Assembly (NCBI GenBank): GCA_040376705.1
Contig: JBEIQE010000009.1
Span: forward strand, 50,885 to 114,884
DNA: 64,000 nt
Direction of reading: 5' to 3'
DNA from: JBEIQE01 sp040376705
GTDB lineage: Bacteria > Pseudomonadota > Alphaproteobacteria > UBA2400
Shown here: positions 9,108-18,597 of the stretch, in pieces
Layout of the letters: each line of letters opens with the position of its first letter
Position numbering within the stretch: the first letter of the stretch is position 1
Notes under the pieces: model-generated
Told to the model about the DNA's origin: nothing
The model's input: only the letters and a program-made list of their open reading frames with translations
Databases searched by the model: none
Program-made: the position numbers and the translations under genes

Positions 9108-9231
9108 ACTGTGTTAGCCTGGCGGCTTTGCGACTGCGCAATAGGCCTGAGTTAAGCGCAGGTACTCAGTCTCTTCCGCCGCCGGGTACAAGAATAGTAT
9201 CCATAAGTAAAACTCTAAAGCAGCCTAAGGC

Positions 9232-11301
9232 TTATGGCAACTGCGGCCTCAGGCCGAGCGGCGCCTGTGAGAGGCTCTCGTTATCGAGCAGCAGTGCAAT
9301 CTTCTCGGCATTGCTCAGGGTCGGAACCGTGTCTACCCCCTTGAGGCGTACAGCGAGCTTGCGGCGGGCGGTAGCCAGATGGTCCTGATCCGGAATCTTG
9401 TGGCTTTCCTCCCCCAGCAGCGTGAGGTGGAGCGCGTTGAGCTGCGGGTTATCGAGCACCTGACCAGCCAGACCAAACGGACCTTCAGGCTTGGGCATGA
9501 CCTTACGGATTTCACTCTCAATCGCCAAGGCCTGCAGCATCACCGGCGGCACGGTGGTTTCTTCAGGAATAAGGAACAGGCCCAAACGGCGTAGTTTCTG
9601 GCCGAACTTGGCGCGTGAAGAGATAACCGAAATCGGCATGGCCAGTACAAGACCAATCGCGATCGGCAGCAGCCAGCCGAATAATGTGGGCGCATAGTAA
9701 TAGCTGTACACAGCCAGCAAAATACCAAAGAGCGTATGCATGCGGTGAATCTTCCACGCCTCGCTCCAGCTGGTGTCAGCATCACCGCGGTTCTGCGCCC
9801 CCCAGCCACTATCGCGGCCGGACAGCACATCAAACACAAAGCGGCTGTGGATGAGCATGTTGATCGGCGCGATGAGGATAGTAAAGGTATGCTCGATGAT
9901 CACGCTCAGCAGCAGGCGAATGGCCCCGCCCCAGCGCTTGCGCTCGTACATGATGGCCGAAATACATGCCAGCAGCTTGGGCAGTGTAAGCATGACAAAC
10001 ACTATCGCCAGCAGCGAGAGCGCGCGGTCACCATCAAACACCGGCCAGTTAGGGAACAGCGCACGCTGGTTTGAGAAGTAATCTGGCGGCACAAAGTTGG
10101 CATAGGTCGCAGCAGCCAGACCGGTGAAGAGGAAGAGCAAGCCCATAACCGGCGCCAGGTATGAGGTGATACCCATAAACAAATGAGTGCGGCTGAGCGG
10201 ATGCAGGCCGGAGGCAAACAGCAGCTTGCTGTGTTGCAGGTTACCCTGCACCCAGCGGCGCTCGCGCTTACCGTTTTCGATCATGCTGGCGGGCATCTGC
10301 TCAAAACAGCCTTCGATTTCGCCAATCAGCCAGACTTTAGCCCCGCCACGGCGGATGAGGGCCGCCTCGACAAAGTCATGGCTTAAAATATGCCCGCCAA
10401 ACGGCGGCTTGCCCGGCAGGCTCGGCAGGCCGCAGAAGGCAGTGAAGAATGCCGTTTTAATAACAGCGTTATGGCCCCAGTAGTTGCCATCGCCCAAGTG
10501 CCAGAAGTTGATACCGGCCGCGAGCACAGGGCCATAAAGCCGCGCCGCAAACTGCTGCGTGCGCGCATAAAGGCTACTTGCGCCCACAATACTGGGCAGA
10601 CCCTGAATGATACCGGCATCAGGGTTCAGGCGGCCCAAGCGCGCGAGCTGAATAATGGTCTCGCCAGTGAGCAGGCTATCGGCATCGAGCACCACCATAT
10701 GCTCGTACTGTGCGCCCCAGCGGGTGCAGAAGTCGGCAATGTTACCTGCCTTGCGCGCAGTGTTTTTAAAGCGGCGGCGGTAGAAGATACGGCCTTTGGC
10801 CCCAAGCTGGCGGATGGTTTCCATCCATGCGATTTCTTCCGCCACCCAGATATCGGCATCGGTTGTGTCAGACAGAATGAAGAAATGGAAAGGCTGCAGG
10901 TTATTCAGCTCTTCAAGGCTGCGGTACATGGCAGCCACGCGCGCGAATACGGCCTCGGGGTCTTCATTATAAACTGGCACCAATACAGCTACCGGCTTGC
11001 CTGTGAGCAGCTCGGGCGCGGCTTCGCCCTTGGCCAGCTTGCTCGGGTGTATAAGCCCGGGCGTGCGGCCGCGGCGGATCACGCGCAGCCAGCCCACAAT
11101 AGAGCTCCAGAAGAACACACTGACCCAGCCGAAGTTTAAGGCGAACAGCGCAATCTGGATGATATCGAAAACAGTGGTGCCGTTCTGTGAAAGCAGATCG
11201 GCCCATACCGCCGTAGCGCCAATAGTACTGGCAAGCGCGAGCCCGAATACCAGCAAGCGGCGCGGGAAGGAGTAGACAACAGGGATGGAAACTTCGGTCA
11301 T
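9232..11301 (-). CDS. opgH: Glucans biosynthesis glucosyltransferase H
   Basis: 689 residues of membrane-bound GT2. Two N-terminal helices (about 14-70) precede the catalytic loop, with DTTDAD (145-150), DADS (206-209), the base aspartate in SHDF (307-310) and the acceptor motif RERRW (346-350). Several C-terminal helices follow. OpgH polymerises UDP-glucose into the beta-1,2 backbone of osmoregulated periplasmic glucans and passes the chain to the periplasm. It is shorter at both ends than the enterobacterial enzyme (about 840 aa). It is last in a run with opgG, after a small gene of unknown function. Confidence 0.93.
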   Translation of the reverse strand: MTEVSIPVVYSFPRRLLVFGLALASTIGATAVWADLLSQNGTTVFDIIQIALFALNFGWVSVFFWSSIVGWLRVIRRGRTPGLIHPSKLAKGEAAPELLTGKPVAVLVPVYNEDPEAVFARVAAMYRSLEELNNLQPFHFFILSDTTDADIWVAEEIAWMETIRQLGAKGRIFYRRRFKNTARKAGNIADFCTRWGAQYEHMVVLDADSLLTGETIIQLARLGRLNPDAGIIQGLPSIVGASSLYARTQQFAARLYGPVLAAGINFWHLGDGNYWGHNAVIKTAFFTAFCGLPSLPGKPPFGGHILSHDFVEAALIRRGGAKVWLIGEIEGCFEQMPASMIENGKRERRWVQGNLQHSKLLFASGLHPLSRTHLFMGITSYLAPVMGLLFLFTGLAAATYANFVPPDYFSNQRALFPNWPVFDGDRALSLLAIVFVMLTLPKLLACISAIMYERKRWGGAIRLLLSVIIEHTFTILIAPINMLIHSRFVFDVLSGRDSGWGAQNRGDADTSWSEAWKIHRMHTLFGILLAVYSYYYAPTLFGWLLPIAIGLVLAMPISVISSRAKFGQKLRRLGLFLIPEETTVPPVMLQALAIESEIRKVMPKPEGPFGLAGQVLDNPQLNALHLTLLGEESHKIPDQDHLATARRKLAVRLKGVDTVPTLSNAEKIALLLDNESLSQAPLGLRPQLP

Positions 11302-11346
11302 TCAGATCGCCATGAAAAGCCGTAAGGCGGGAATGACAGGTTTGTA

Positions 11347-11778
11347 CTAGGCAGCCCGGTTAAGAGCAACAGGCGCTGGAGCCAGCAAACCAGCCAGGCT
11401 GACCTTGGCAAATGACTGCACCGGCATATCGACCAGTGTTTCGGTCGGGGTTGCCTGCAGCAGCGCAGGGCTGATGGTGGTGACAAAACCGGCCACATCA
11501 TCGCCCAGCAGAGCGGTGGCGTCAGCACCAGTGACCAGTACGGCGAGGCGCAGCTGCGCAGCTGAAATGGGGAAGCCCACACGCTCGCTCGCCCACAGGC
11601 TGAGGGCGCGGTCGGTAGCGGCAATTGCCTCTGCTGCGTTAAGGCCGCGGGGGATGGCGCGCCACAGACGGGCAGCGACCATGCGGCGGGCAGCATCGTC
11701 GCTCACACCATAACGAGCAACATAGGCCAGAAGCGCCATGCGGGTACGGGTGATTTCGGACGATACAGACTGCAGCAC
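11347..11778 (-). CDS. Hypothetical protein between opgG and opgH
   Basis: 143 residues, largely helical and alanine/leucine-rich, without a signal peptide, clear membrane helix or recognisable motif. It lies 13 bases after opgG and 46 bases before opgH on the same strand, so it is almost certainly co-transcribed with both. Standard opg operons have opgG directly followed by opgH, so this is an addition. A role in glucan synthesis or its control can only be inferred from position. Confidence 0.6.
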   Translation of the reverse strand: MLQSVSSEITRTRMALLAYVARYGVSDDAARRMVAARLWRAIPRGLNAAEAIAATDRALSLWASERVGFPISAAQLRLAVLVTGADATALLGDDVAGFVTTISPALLQATPTETLVDMPVQSFAKVSLAGLLAPAPVALNRAA

Positions 11779-11790
11779 GCGACAAACCCC

Positions 11791-13314
11791 TTAAGTGTTA
11801 CGCCACTGGTAAGACCAGGTTTCGGAAACCTGCTTACCATTCTCGCGCAAGAAGCACCGCAGCTCGTGGACATCATCGCCATCGGTCTCGAGGTCGAAGG
11901 TCACGCGCCAGCCATTACTGTGCTGGTTGCGCACCAAAGACACCCCGGAGACGATTCCGGCGCTGCTCCAAATTTCCTGTTGCGGTGCAACGATACGGTT
12001 TCTTTGTCCATGATTCAGGTCTTTGTAGTCAATCACGAACTTGGTTTTGTGCTGGTCAAATTGTCGCCCCACATGGGTGGCCACCACTTCGGCCGGGCGG
12101 CGGCCCTTGGCCGGGCCATTCCCCCAACTCAAGCGGTAAGCAAACTCAAGCGCCTGACCGGCCTCAACCGGTGCCTCCGGCACCCAGAAAGCCACGATAT
12201 TGTCATGAATTTCGCTGTCCGTAGGGATCTCGATGAGCTGGACTGAGCCACGGCCCCAGCTGCCCTTGGGCTCAACCCACAGGCTTGGACGCTGTTCGTA
12301 ATTGGCCTCGAGGTCTTGATATCCGTTAAACTCGCGGTCGCGCTGCAGCAGACCAAAGCCCTTGGGGCTTTCATTCTGATAGCTGCTGACGTTGAGCTTG
12401 GAGGGGTTCAGCAGCGGGCGCCACAGCCACTCGCCGTTATTGCCGAGCATGAGCATGCCATCGCTGTCATGTACTTCAGGGCGGAAGTCGTGGTTCAGGC
12501 GGTCGTCATTCTCGCCAAAAGCGTACATCGAGGTGAGCGGAGCCACGCCCAGCTTCTCCACCTTCTGGCGGGTAAACAGGCGCACGGTCACGTCCATGGT
12601 GGTCTCAGGACCGGGCGTGATGATAAAGCGGTAGGCGCCAGTCACGCTGGGGCTGTCGAGCAACGCGTTGACCACCACCGTGCCGTTGCCCGTCGGGCGC
12701 TCAAGCCAGAACTTGGTGAAATTGGGGAATTCTTCGCCGCGCGCGAGGGCGGTATCAATCGCCAGGCCGCGGGCCGAAAGGCCGTAATGCTGGCCTTTGC
12801 CCACACCCCTAAAGTAGCTGGCACCCAGGAAGACCATGAACTCATCGAAGTAATCAGGCCGGTTGATGGGCGCGTGCAGACGGAAGCCCGCATAACCAAG
12901 GGCCTTGTTGGTGGCCACAGCCTCGGGCACCTCAAGCGGGCCGAAGCCGAACAACGCGGGGTCATACGCAATCGGGCGGGACTGACCAGCCACAACCTCG
13001 TTCAGCTCAACCGGCAGCATGTAAAGCGCGCCAAGATGGAAGAACTGCGCCCTGAACGGCACGCCGCGCTGGCGCCACAGGGCCTTGTCCGGCTTGAAGC
13101 GAATATCGCGGTAGGCATCATAGCCGAGGCCAGCCAGCCAATCGGAATCAGCCTGTACCGGCTTGGCGTAGTCCTGCTTGGCCAAACGCTCGGCCTCGCG
13201 TACCAGCCAGTTATAGCTGAACGGCAGGCCGATATCGCGGGCAAGCGCCGGCGTGGCACTAGCGAGAGCGGCAATGGAGACGGAGAACAAAAGCTGGCGG
13301 CGGGAAAGCATCAT
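11791..13314 (-). CDS. opgG: Periplasmic glucan biosynthesis protein OpgG/OpgD
   Basis: About 507 residues from the ATG at 13314 (an upstream ATG at 13353 would add 13 unlikely residues). The N-terminus MMLSRRQLLFSVSIAALASATPALA is a signal with a twin-arginine motif, as in OpgD. It continues with FSYNWLVREAERLAKQ and the family core FFHLGALYM, VELNEVV and GASYFRGVGKGQHYGLSARG. The protein shapes or releases the glucan chain made by OpgH in the periplasm. The Tat-type signal means it could be called OpgD; its coupling to opgH favours OpgG. Confidence 0.9.
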   Translation of the reverse strand: MMLSRRQLLFSVSIAALASATPALARDIGLPFSYNWLVREAERLAKQDYAKPVQADSDWLAGLGYDAYRDIRFKPDKALWRQRGVPFRAQFFHLGALYMLPVELNEVVAGQSRPIAYDPALFGFGPLEVPEAVATNKALGYAGFRLHAPINRPDYFDEFMVFLGASYFRGVGKGQHYGLSARGLAIDTALARGEEFPNFTKFWLERPTGNGTVVVNALLDSPSVTGAYRFIITPGPETTMDVTVRLFTRQKVEKLGVAPLTSMYAFGENDDRLNHDFRPEVHDSDGMLMLGNNGEWLWRPLLNPSKLNVSSYQNESPKGFGLLQRDREFNGYQDLEANYEQRPSLWVEPKGSWGRGSVQLIEIPTDSEIHDNIVAFWVPEAPVEAGQALEFAYRLSWGNGPAKGRRPAEVVATHVGRQFDQHKTKFVIDYKDLNHGQRNRIVAPQQEIWSSAGIVSGVSLVRNQHSNGWRVTFDLETDGDDVHELRCFLRENGKQVSETWSYQWRNT

Positions 13315-13370
13315 GACGGGCGGGATAAAGCCACAGGAACAGCCGCAAAACAAGGTGCAGTATGACGCGC

Positions 13371-14123
13371 CTAAACCCGCTGCCAGCAGGCCGCGAAAAC
13401 CGGGAACAGCCGCTGGCCCGGCAGGCGGTTATACAGGCGCTCTGCCGCAAAAAGCGGGCCTTGAAGCGTCTTTTTGGCCTTCAGCGGCATACGGGTAATC
13501 AGGCTGTTGAGAATCATGAAATAAGCGGGACCGCCATAATACTGCACATCCATAAGCCTGAACTGCGGGGCCATGGCCAGCAGCTCATCATGCACCAGTG
13601 CGCGTTCGGTAGCGGCATCAAAATAGCGGTCGTTCCTGTACCAAAAGTCGCGCAGGGTTTGCAGCACATAGCGGCGATTGGGCTCGACCATCACCAGCCA
13701 GCCACCCGGGCGAACAAGCGAGGATATATTGGCAAGGGTTTGCGGCAGGTTGATGACGCAGTGGTGCAGCCCGCCCATAACCATGGCAGCATCATACTGG
13801 CGGGGCGGTGTGTAGGGTTGCGTGAGGTCGCACTGGTAGGCCTCGCCGCCATTCACATTCCGGCGATAGTCCTCGCAGGCGCGGGGCGAGATATCAAAGC
13901 CATCGGTCTTCACATCGGTATAATATTCGCGCAGCAGGGTTGAGTTAAACCCGCTGCCGCAGGCTAAATCAGCCACTGTGGCATTATTAAGATCGAGGCC
14001 AGCAAACAAGGGTTTGAACACAAACTCGCGGCGATAATCCATGGCGCTTTCATCGTAATAATGATTGCCATAATCATCATGCACAGTCTCGTAGTGCTGC
14101 TGCTGCGGGTTGATGAAGGTCAT
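13371..14123 (-). CDS. Class I SAM-dependent methyltransferase
   Basis: 250 residues. The SAM-binding motif I is ADLACGSGFNSTLL near residue 50, the acidic end of strand 2 is DGFDISP, and a later loop reads GGLHHCV. The C-terminal half carries no domain that indicates the substrate. The start overlaps the stop of the preceding methyltransferase gene by four bases (ATGA), so the two are translationally coupled and may modify the same surface carbohydrate or small molecule. Confidence 0.8.
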   Translation of the reverse strand: MTFINPQQQHYETVHDDYGNHYYDESAMDYRREFVFKPLFAGLDLNNATVADLACGSGFNSTLLREYYTDVKTDGFDISPRACEDYRRNVNGGEAYQCDLTQPYTPPRQYDAAMVMGGLHHCVINLPQTLANISSLVRPGGWLVMVEPNRRYVLQTLRDFWYRNDRYFDAATERALVHDELLAMAPQFRLMDVQYYGGPAYFMILNSLITRMPLKAKKTLQGPLFAAERLYNRLPGQRLFPVFAACWQRV

Positions 14124-15070
14124 GGCTTTTTACGGCCCACCATGCGGAAGTTGGAGGTGCGCCCGCGTACCAGCTTTTGCAGCACATCAACCGCGCTGAA
14201 TATCGCCAACGGAATGAAGTGCGATACATCGAAATAGTCAGCCAGACGCGGCCAGCCTTTTTCGTGCAGGTAATGATGGATGCTCTGCAGCCAGAAGTTG
14301 GGCGACAACAGATAAGTGACCTCAACCACCTCAAACCCGTTACGCTCGAACAGCTGGCGTAGGCTGGCTTCGGTGTAAATGGTCCAATGACGTGGAATGT
14401 GCCAGCCACCCCAATAGCGGCGCTCGAACAGCTTGCAGTCCCAGCCATCCGCCGAGGGCGTTTCGCAGAAGAAGTAACCGCCGGGTGCCAGCAGGTTATG
14501 CGCCTTCTTGACCGCGCCCGCCGGGTCATCCACATGCTCGATCACCTGGTTCATGACCACCACTTGCGGGGCTGTAGTCTTCCACTCAAGTGTTTCAAAG
14601 CGGCTGACCACACCACCGATGCCGTATTTGGCCAGATGGTCGATGGCTTCCTGCGCCATGTCCACGCCGTAAAGCTGCCAGCTCTTGTCGCCATGCGCTT
14701 TCATAAGGCGCAAGAACTCGCCCGCACCGCAGCCAACGTCGACAATTACTGCATTTGTGCCAGCGTATTTCGAGAGCGGGCCAACCTTGGCCTGCTGCAC
14801 CCTATCTCGTAATCTGGCGATGAAGCCGCCAAGATGCTCGTTAAACTGATATGGAATATAGCTGGGCGGATAGATGGTAGAAAGCTGCGAAGTGGGCGGA
14901 CGGTCACGCAGCCAGATAACCCCGCAGGCCGCACAGCGCACATAGGTAAACTCGTTGCTGCAGGTGTTATATTCAAAATCAACACCCTGCGCGATAGGGG
15001 ATGAGATGTTCGAGCCGCAGCTGTTGCAGGTATCGATAACATCGGTTGGGATGGGTTTTATTTCGGACAT
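14120..15070 (-). CDS. Zinc-ribbon class I SAM-dependent methyltransferase
   Basis: 316 residues. The N-terminus carries a four-cysteine ribbon (CNSCGS ... RCAACGV, about residues 15-50), as in many sugar or cell-surface methyltransferases. The Methyltransf_23-type core follows, with motif I IVDVGCGAGEFL, the loop MNQVIEHVDDP and GGYFFCETPS. It overlaps the upstream desaturase gene by 13 bases and the downstream methyltransferase by four, giving a tight three-gene unit. The substrate is unknown. Confidence 0.82.
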   Translation of the reverse strand: MSEIKPIPTDVIDTCNSCGSNISSPIAQGVDFEYNTCSNEFTYVRCAACGVIWLRDRPPTSQLSTIYPPSYIPYQFNEHLGGFIARLRDRVQQAKVGPLSKYAGTNAVIVDVGCGAGEFLRLMKAHGDKSWQLYGVDMAQEAIDHLAKYGIGGVVSRFETLEWKTTAPQVVVMNQVIEHVDDPAGAVKKAHNLLAPGGYFFCETPSADGWDCKLFERRYWGGWHIPRHWTIYTEASLRQLFERNGFEVVEVTYLLSPNFWLQSIHHYLHEKGWPRLADYFDVSHFIPLAIFSAVDVLQKLVRGRTSNFRMVGRKKP

Positions 15071-16068
15071 TGCGCCAGCCTAGTGGTGATGGTCGATAAA
15101 ATCGAGCGTGATTGCGGGTAGGTTTTACCGCTCTGCACCAGACCAGCCGCTATAGCAGGCAAATGGCAGCTGGGTATTTGCGGGTAATAATGATGCTCAA
15201 CATGATAGTTGAAGTTGAGTGTGTAAAAGAAAATCTTGTCAAACATGTTAGGTAAATGGCTGCGTACATGCGCCTCACCAACATGGCCGACTGGCGCCAC
15301 ATGCTCACAAAAACCACGGGTCTGGCTGTAGAACAGCGCAAAGCTGGCCGCCGCTACTGGATAGAGCGGAAAGAGCCACCACACCTGCCCGAAGCCGGTG
15401 GCGAGAAACGCGAGGGCGAGCTGAATGGCAGCCATCGCTGCAAAAGGTAACAGCCCCCACCCTAACCCTCCCCCGCCTTCGCGGGAGAGAGGATGAGAAG
15501 CGCGTGCAGCCCTCTCTCCCACGGCGTGGGGGAGAGCTGGAGAGGGGGCTTTCTCAGTGAGTGACGCTGTCTGGAACGAAGCCAGCTTGAACAGGTTATA
15601 CCCGAACAGCGGGCGCACGAGGTGCCACAGCATATGCGCGCGACTGGAGGTCTGCAGGCCAAGGTAGTCCCTGCCCTGCGGGTCATCGGCATTGCCATAC
15701 TCCTTATGATGTTTCCAATGAGCCTTGCGGAAGGTCTCGAAATCACTGCCCAGCAGGAGTGCGCAGATAGTACCGACCTTGCGGTTCAGCTCTTTACCGG
15801 CAAATAAACTGAAGTGCGAGCAATCGTGCAGAACAATTGTGAGCTTGTAGATGCTCGCGCCCAGAAGCGGCAGAATGACAAGGACAGTAAACGGCGAAAC
15901 GTAGAACCACAGCCACGGTGCCGCTGCCATAAGCAGAACAAGCGAGCCAAACACAGTAATGACATGCAGCCACGCATAGCGTGGATCCGGCACCGACCAT
16001 GCAGGAAGCATCTCGAGACGGGCTGTTGATGCCGCCTCAGGGGCAGTATCCAGCGCCGTGTCGGTCAT
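15058..16068 (-). CDS. Fatty acid desaturase
   Basis: 336 residues with paired membrane helices and the three histidine boxes of membrane desaturases: HDCSH, HWKHH and HVEHH. These bind a di-iron centre that introduces a double bond into acyl chains. Between the second and third boxes lies a segment of about 33 residues (SPALPHAVGERAARASHPLS and a glycine run) encoded by a palindromic DNA repeat; without it the protein would be about 303 aa. The start codon overlaps the lepA stop by one base (TGATG). A hydroxylase or ketolase of the same fold is possible. Confidence 0.85.
   Translation of the reverse strand: MTDTALDTAPEAASTARLEMLPAWSVPDPRYAWLHVITVFGSLVLLMAAAPWLWFYVSPFTVLVILPLLGASIYKLTIVLHDCSHFSLFAGKELNRKVGTICALLLGSDFETFRKAHWKHHKEYGNADDPQGRDYLGLQTSSRAHMLWHLVRPLFGYNLFKLASFQTASLTEKAPSPALPHAVGERAARASHPLSREGGGGLGWGLLPFAAMAAIQLALAFLATGFGQVWWLFPLYPVAAASFALFYSQTRGFCEHVAPVGHVGEAHVRSHLPNMFDKIFFYTLNFNYHVEHHYYPQIPSCHLPAIAAGLVQSGKTYPQSRSILSTITTRLAQCPK
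15451..15550. repeat. Palindromic repeat inserted in frame in the desaturase gene
   Basis: About 100 bp with two adjacent palindromes, CCCTCCCCCGCCTTCGCGGG... and CCCTCTCTCCCACGG-CGTGGGGGAGAG-CTGGAGAGGG. It resembles the intergenic CCCTCTCCC/GGGAGAGGG elements widespread in proteobacteria; a shorter relative lies at 7840-7867. It adds no stop and keeps frame, giving a low-complexity insert between histidine boxes two and three. Confidence 0.7.
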
Positions 16069-17870
16069 CAGTCCTTACCCATCTTGAGAGCAGCAATGAA
16101 AGCGCTTTGCGGAATTTCGACTTCGCCGAACTGACGCATGCGCTTCTTGCCCTCTTTCTGCTTCTCGAGCAGCTTCTTCTTGCGCGAGATGTCGCCGCCG
16201 TAGCACTTGGCGGTTACGTCTTTACGCATGGCCGAGATATCTTCACGCGCAATCACGCGTGCGCCAATGGCTGCCTGAATGGCAATCTTGAACATGTGTT
16301 TCGGAATGAGCTCTTTAAGGCGTTCACACAGAATGCGGCCACGCGCTTCAGCATGGGCACGATGTACGATGATGGCTAATGCGTCTACCGGCTCCTGGTT
16401 CACCAGAATGTTCATCACCACCAGATCGCCGGGCTGGTAGCCGTCAATCGCGTAATCGAAACTGGCATAACCGCGGCTGATGCTCTTGAGGCGGTCGTAG
16501 AAGTCGAATACCACTTCGTTCAGCGGCAGGCGGTATACCAGCATGGCGCGGTTGCCCACATAGGTGAGGTCAACCTGCACACCGCGGCGCTCGGTGCAGA
16601 GTTGCAGGATCGAGCCGAGATATTCATCCGGCGTCAGAATGGTCGCCTTGATCCACGGCTCTTCCATATGCTCGATGTAAACCTGATCGGGCATGTCTAC
16701 CGGATTATGGATTTCGCTCATCTCGCCCTTATGCGGGTAGATGCGATACACCACCGATGGCGCGGTGGTAATGAGGTTCAGGTTATATTCGCGCTCAAGG
16801 CGCTCCTGGATAATTTCGAGATGCAGAAGCCCCAAGAAGCCACAACGGAAACCAAAGCCCAGCGCAGCTGAACTCTCGGCCTCGAAATGGAAGCTCGCGT
16901 CATTCAATGCTAAACGGCCCAAACTGTCACGCAGCACTTCAAACTCGGCCGCATCAGTAGGGTACAGGCCGCAGAAAACAACCGGCACCGAGGGCTTATA
17001 ACCGGTCAGGGCCTGCGCCGTTGGCTTCTTTTCATCGGTAAGCGTATCGCCCACTTTGGTATCGTGAATGTTCTTCACGCCCGCCGTGATAAAGCCCACT
17101 TCACCGGGACCCAGCTCATCGATCATCACCTTCTTGGGCGTGAAGTAACCAACGCGGTCAACTTCATAAACTGCATCAGTCTGCATGAACTTCACGCGCT
17201 GCTTGACCTTGAGCATGCCTTCCATGACGCGCACCAGAATGACAACGCCAAGGTAGGGATCATACCAGCTGTCAATCAGCGCAGCCTTGAGGGGTACATC
17301 GCGCTCGCCTTTAGGCGGCGGCAGTTTGGTGACAATCGCCTCAAGCACATCGGGAATACCAAGGCCGGTCTTGGCCGAGATAAGTACAGCTTCTGAAGTA
17401 TCGATGCCGATGACATCCTCAACCTGCTGCTTGATGCGCTCAGGCTCGGCAGCCGGAAGGTCGATCTTGTTGATCACCGTCACGATCTCGTGATTGTTTT
17501 CCATCGCCTGATACACATTGGCGAGGGTCTGCGCTTCTACACCCTGCGAGGCGTCAACCACCAGCAGCGAGCCTTCGCAGGCAGCAAGGCAACGGCTCAC
17601 CTCATAGGCAAAGTCGACATGACCAGGAGTATCCATCAGGTTGAGCTGATAGGTAATACCGTCCTTGGCCTTGTAGTTCAGGCGCACGGTCTGCGCCTTG
17701 ATGGTAATACCGCGCTCTTTCTCGATGTCCATGCTGTCGAGGACCTGCTCGGTCATCTCGCGCAGCTCGAGGCCGCCACAGGTCTGGATAAGCCGGTCGG
17801 CCAGCGTGGATTTGCCGTGGTCGATATGGGCGACAATGGAGAAGTTGCGGATGTGGGCAGGGTCGGTCAT
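16068..17870 (-). CDS. lepA: Elongation factor 4 (LepA), ribosome-associated GTPase
   Basis: About 600 residues, the normal length. G1 is AHIDHGKST, G3 is DTPGHVDF and G4 is NKID. The C-terminus has the LepA-specific domain (AKCYGGDISRKKKLLEKQK). EF4 acts on translating ribosomes and can back-translocate or assist initiation. The start is taken at the ATG at 17870, where MTDPAHIRNFSIVAHIDHGK fits the family; a TTG at 17879 is the alternative. The downstream desaturase gene overlaps by one base. Confidence 0.97.
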   Translation of the reverse strand: MTDPAHIRNFSIVAHIDHGKSTLADRLIQTCGGLELREMTEQVLDSMDIEKERGITIKAQTVRLNYKAKDGITYQLNLMDTPGHVDFAYEVSRCLAACEGSLLVVDASQGVEAQTLANVYQAMENNHEIVTVINKIDLPAAEPERIKQQVEDVIGIDTSEAVLISAKTGLGIPDVLEAIVTKLPPPKGERDVPLKAALIDSWYDPYLGVVILVRVMEGMLKVKQRVKFMQTDAVYEVDRVGYFTPKKVMIDELGPGEVGFITAGVKNIHDTKVGDTLTDEKKPTAQALTGYKPSVPVVFCGLYPTDAAEFEVLRDSLGRLALNDASFHFEAESSAALGFGFRCGFLGLLHLEIIQERLEREYNLNLITTAPSVVYRIYPHKGEMSEIHNPVDMPDQVYIEHMEEPWIKATILTPDEYLGSILQLCTERRGVQVDLTYVGNRAMLVYRLPLNEVVFDFYDRLKSISRGYASFDYAIDGYQPGDLVVMNILVNQEPVDALAIIVHRAHAEARGRILCERLKELIPKHMFKIAIQAAIGARVIAREDISAMRKDVTAKCYGGDISRKKKLLEKQKEGKKRMRQFGEVEIPQSAFIAALKMGKD

Positions 17871-17990
17871 GGTTCTCAAATAACGGGGCGATAGAACAGC
17901 TTAATTGCTGCGGGAAAATAGTTAATTTTGGCAGGAAATACAAGGAAAAGACTCTTGCGGTTAAATTGTGCGTTTTGCTAGGTTTCGCGC

Positions 17991-18572
17991 ATGCAAAACC
18001 CGCTTCCCACAGGTCAAAAGCTGCTGCCCGCTGCGCCGGAAGCGCAAATAGCCTTTATTAAGAAGCATCCCGGCCTGAACGAGATCGACAAGTCGGTTCT
18101 CGCCATGCTGGTTGAAACCCGCCAGTCGAACAAAGAGATTGTCGCCACAAATACGCGAATCAAGGCGCTGAACACCAAAGCAGATCAGGAAGCCGTCTCA
18201 GCCCTCGAGGCGCCCATGGCACTGGCCGACCTGCAGACCCCACGTCTGGCATTTGCCAAACTGGCTTACCGCACCCTCTTTTGGGTAACCGGCCTGCAGC
18301 GTGAAACCACTGAAGAATGGCAACGTGAAGACGCCCGCGACTTTGCACAGAAAATTGATACCAACCACGCCGCCTTTGAGCGCTTTTTTGACGCCTCGGA
18401 CCGTATCTTGTTTGAAATCGGACAGGACAAATTCTCGCCCACCGGTAAACAGATCTGGAACGAGCTGGCCGATATCACCCGCCGGGAGAGCCACCCGCGC
18501 TATTCGGCTACAGAAATTGCCCGTACACCCGCTGCGGCTCATACTTCGGCCAAATCTTTAGGACATAGTTAA
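17991..18572 (+). CDS. Hypothetical protein
   Basis: 193 residues, soluble and predicted mostly helical from its heptad-like charged composition, with no signal peptide or recognised motif. It is divergent from lepA and lies 25 bases before the diguanylate cyclase gene on the same strand, so it may belong to that unit. I do not recognise a family. Confidence 0.6.
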   Translation: MQNPLPTGQKLLPAAPEAQIAFIKKHPGLNEIDKSVLAMLVETRQSNKEIVATNTRIKALNTKADQEAVSALEAPMALADLQTPRLAFAKLAYRTLFWVTGLQRETTEEWQREDARDFAQKIDTNHAAFERFFDASDRILFEIGQDKFSPTGKQIWNELADITRRESHPRYSATEIARTPAAAHTSAKSLGHS

Positions 18573-18597
18573 CATTTCAGGGCAGAATTGCCTGACT

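Noticed and set aside
12316..13365. 349-codon open frame on the plus strand
   Set aside because: It is antisense to opgG, whose motifs and signal peptide are clear; its composition is that of a mirror frame.
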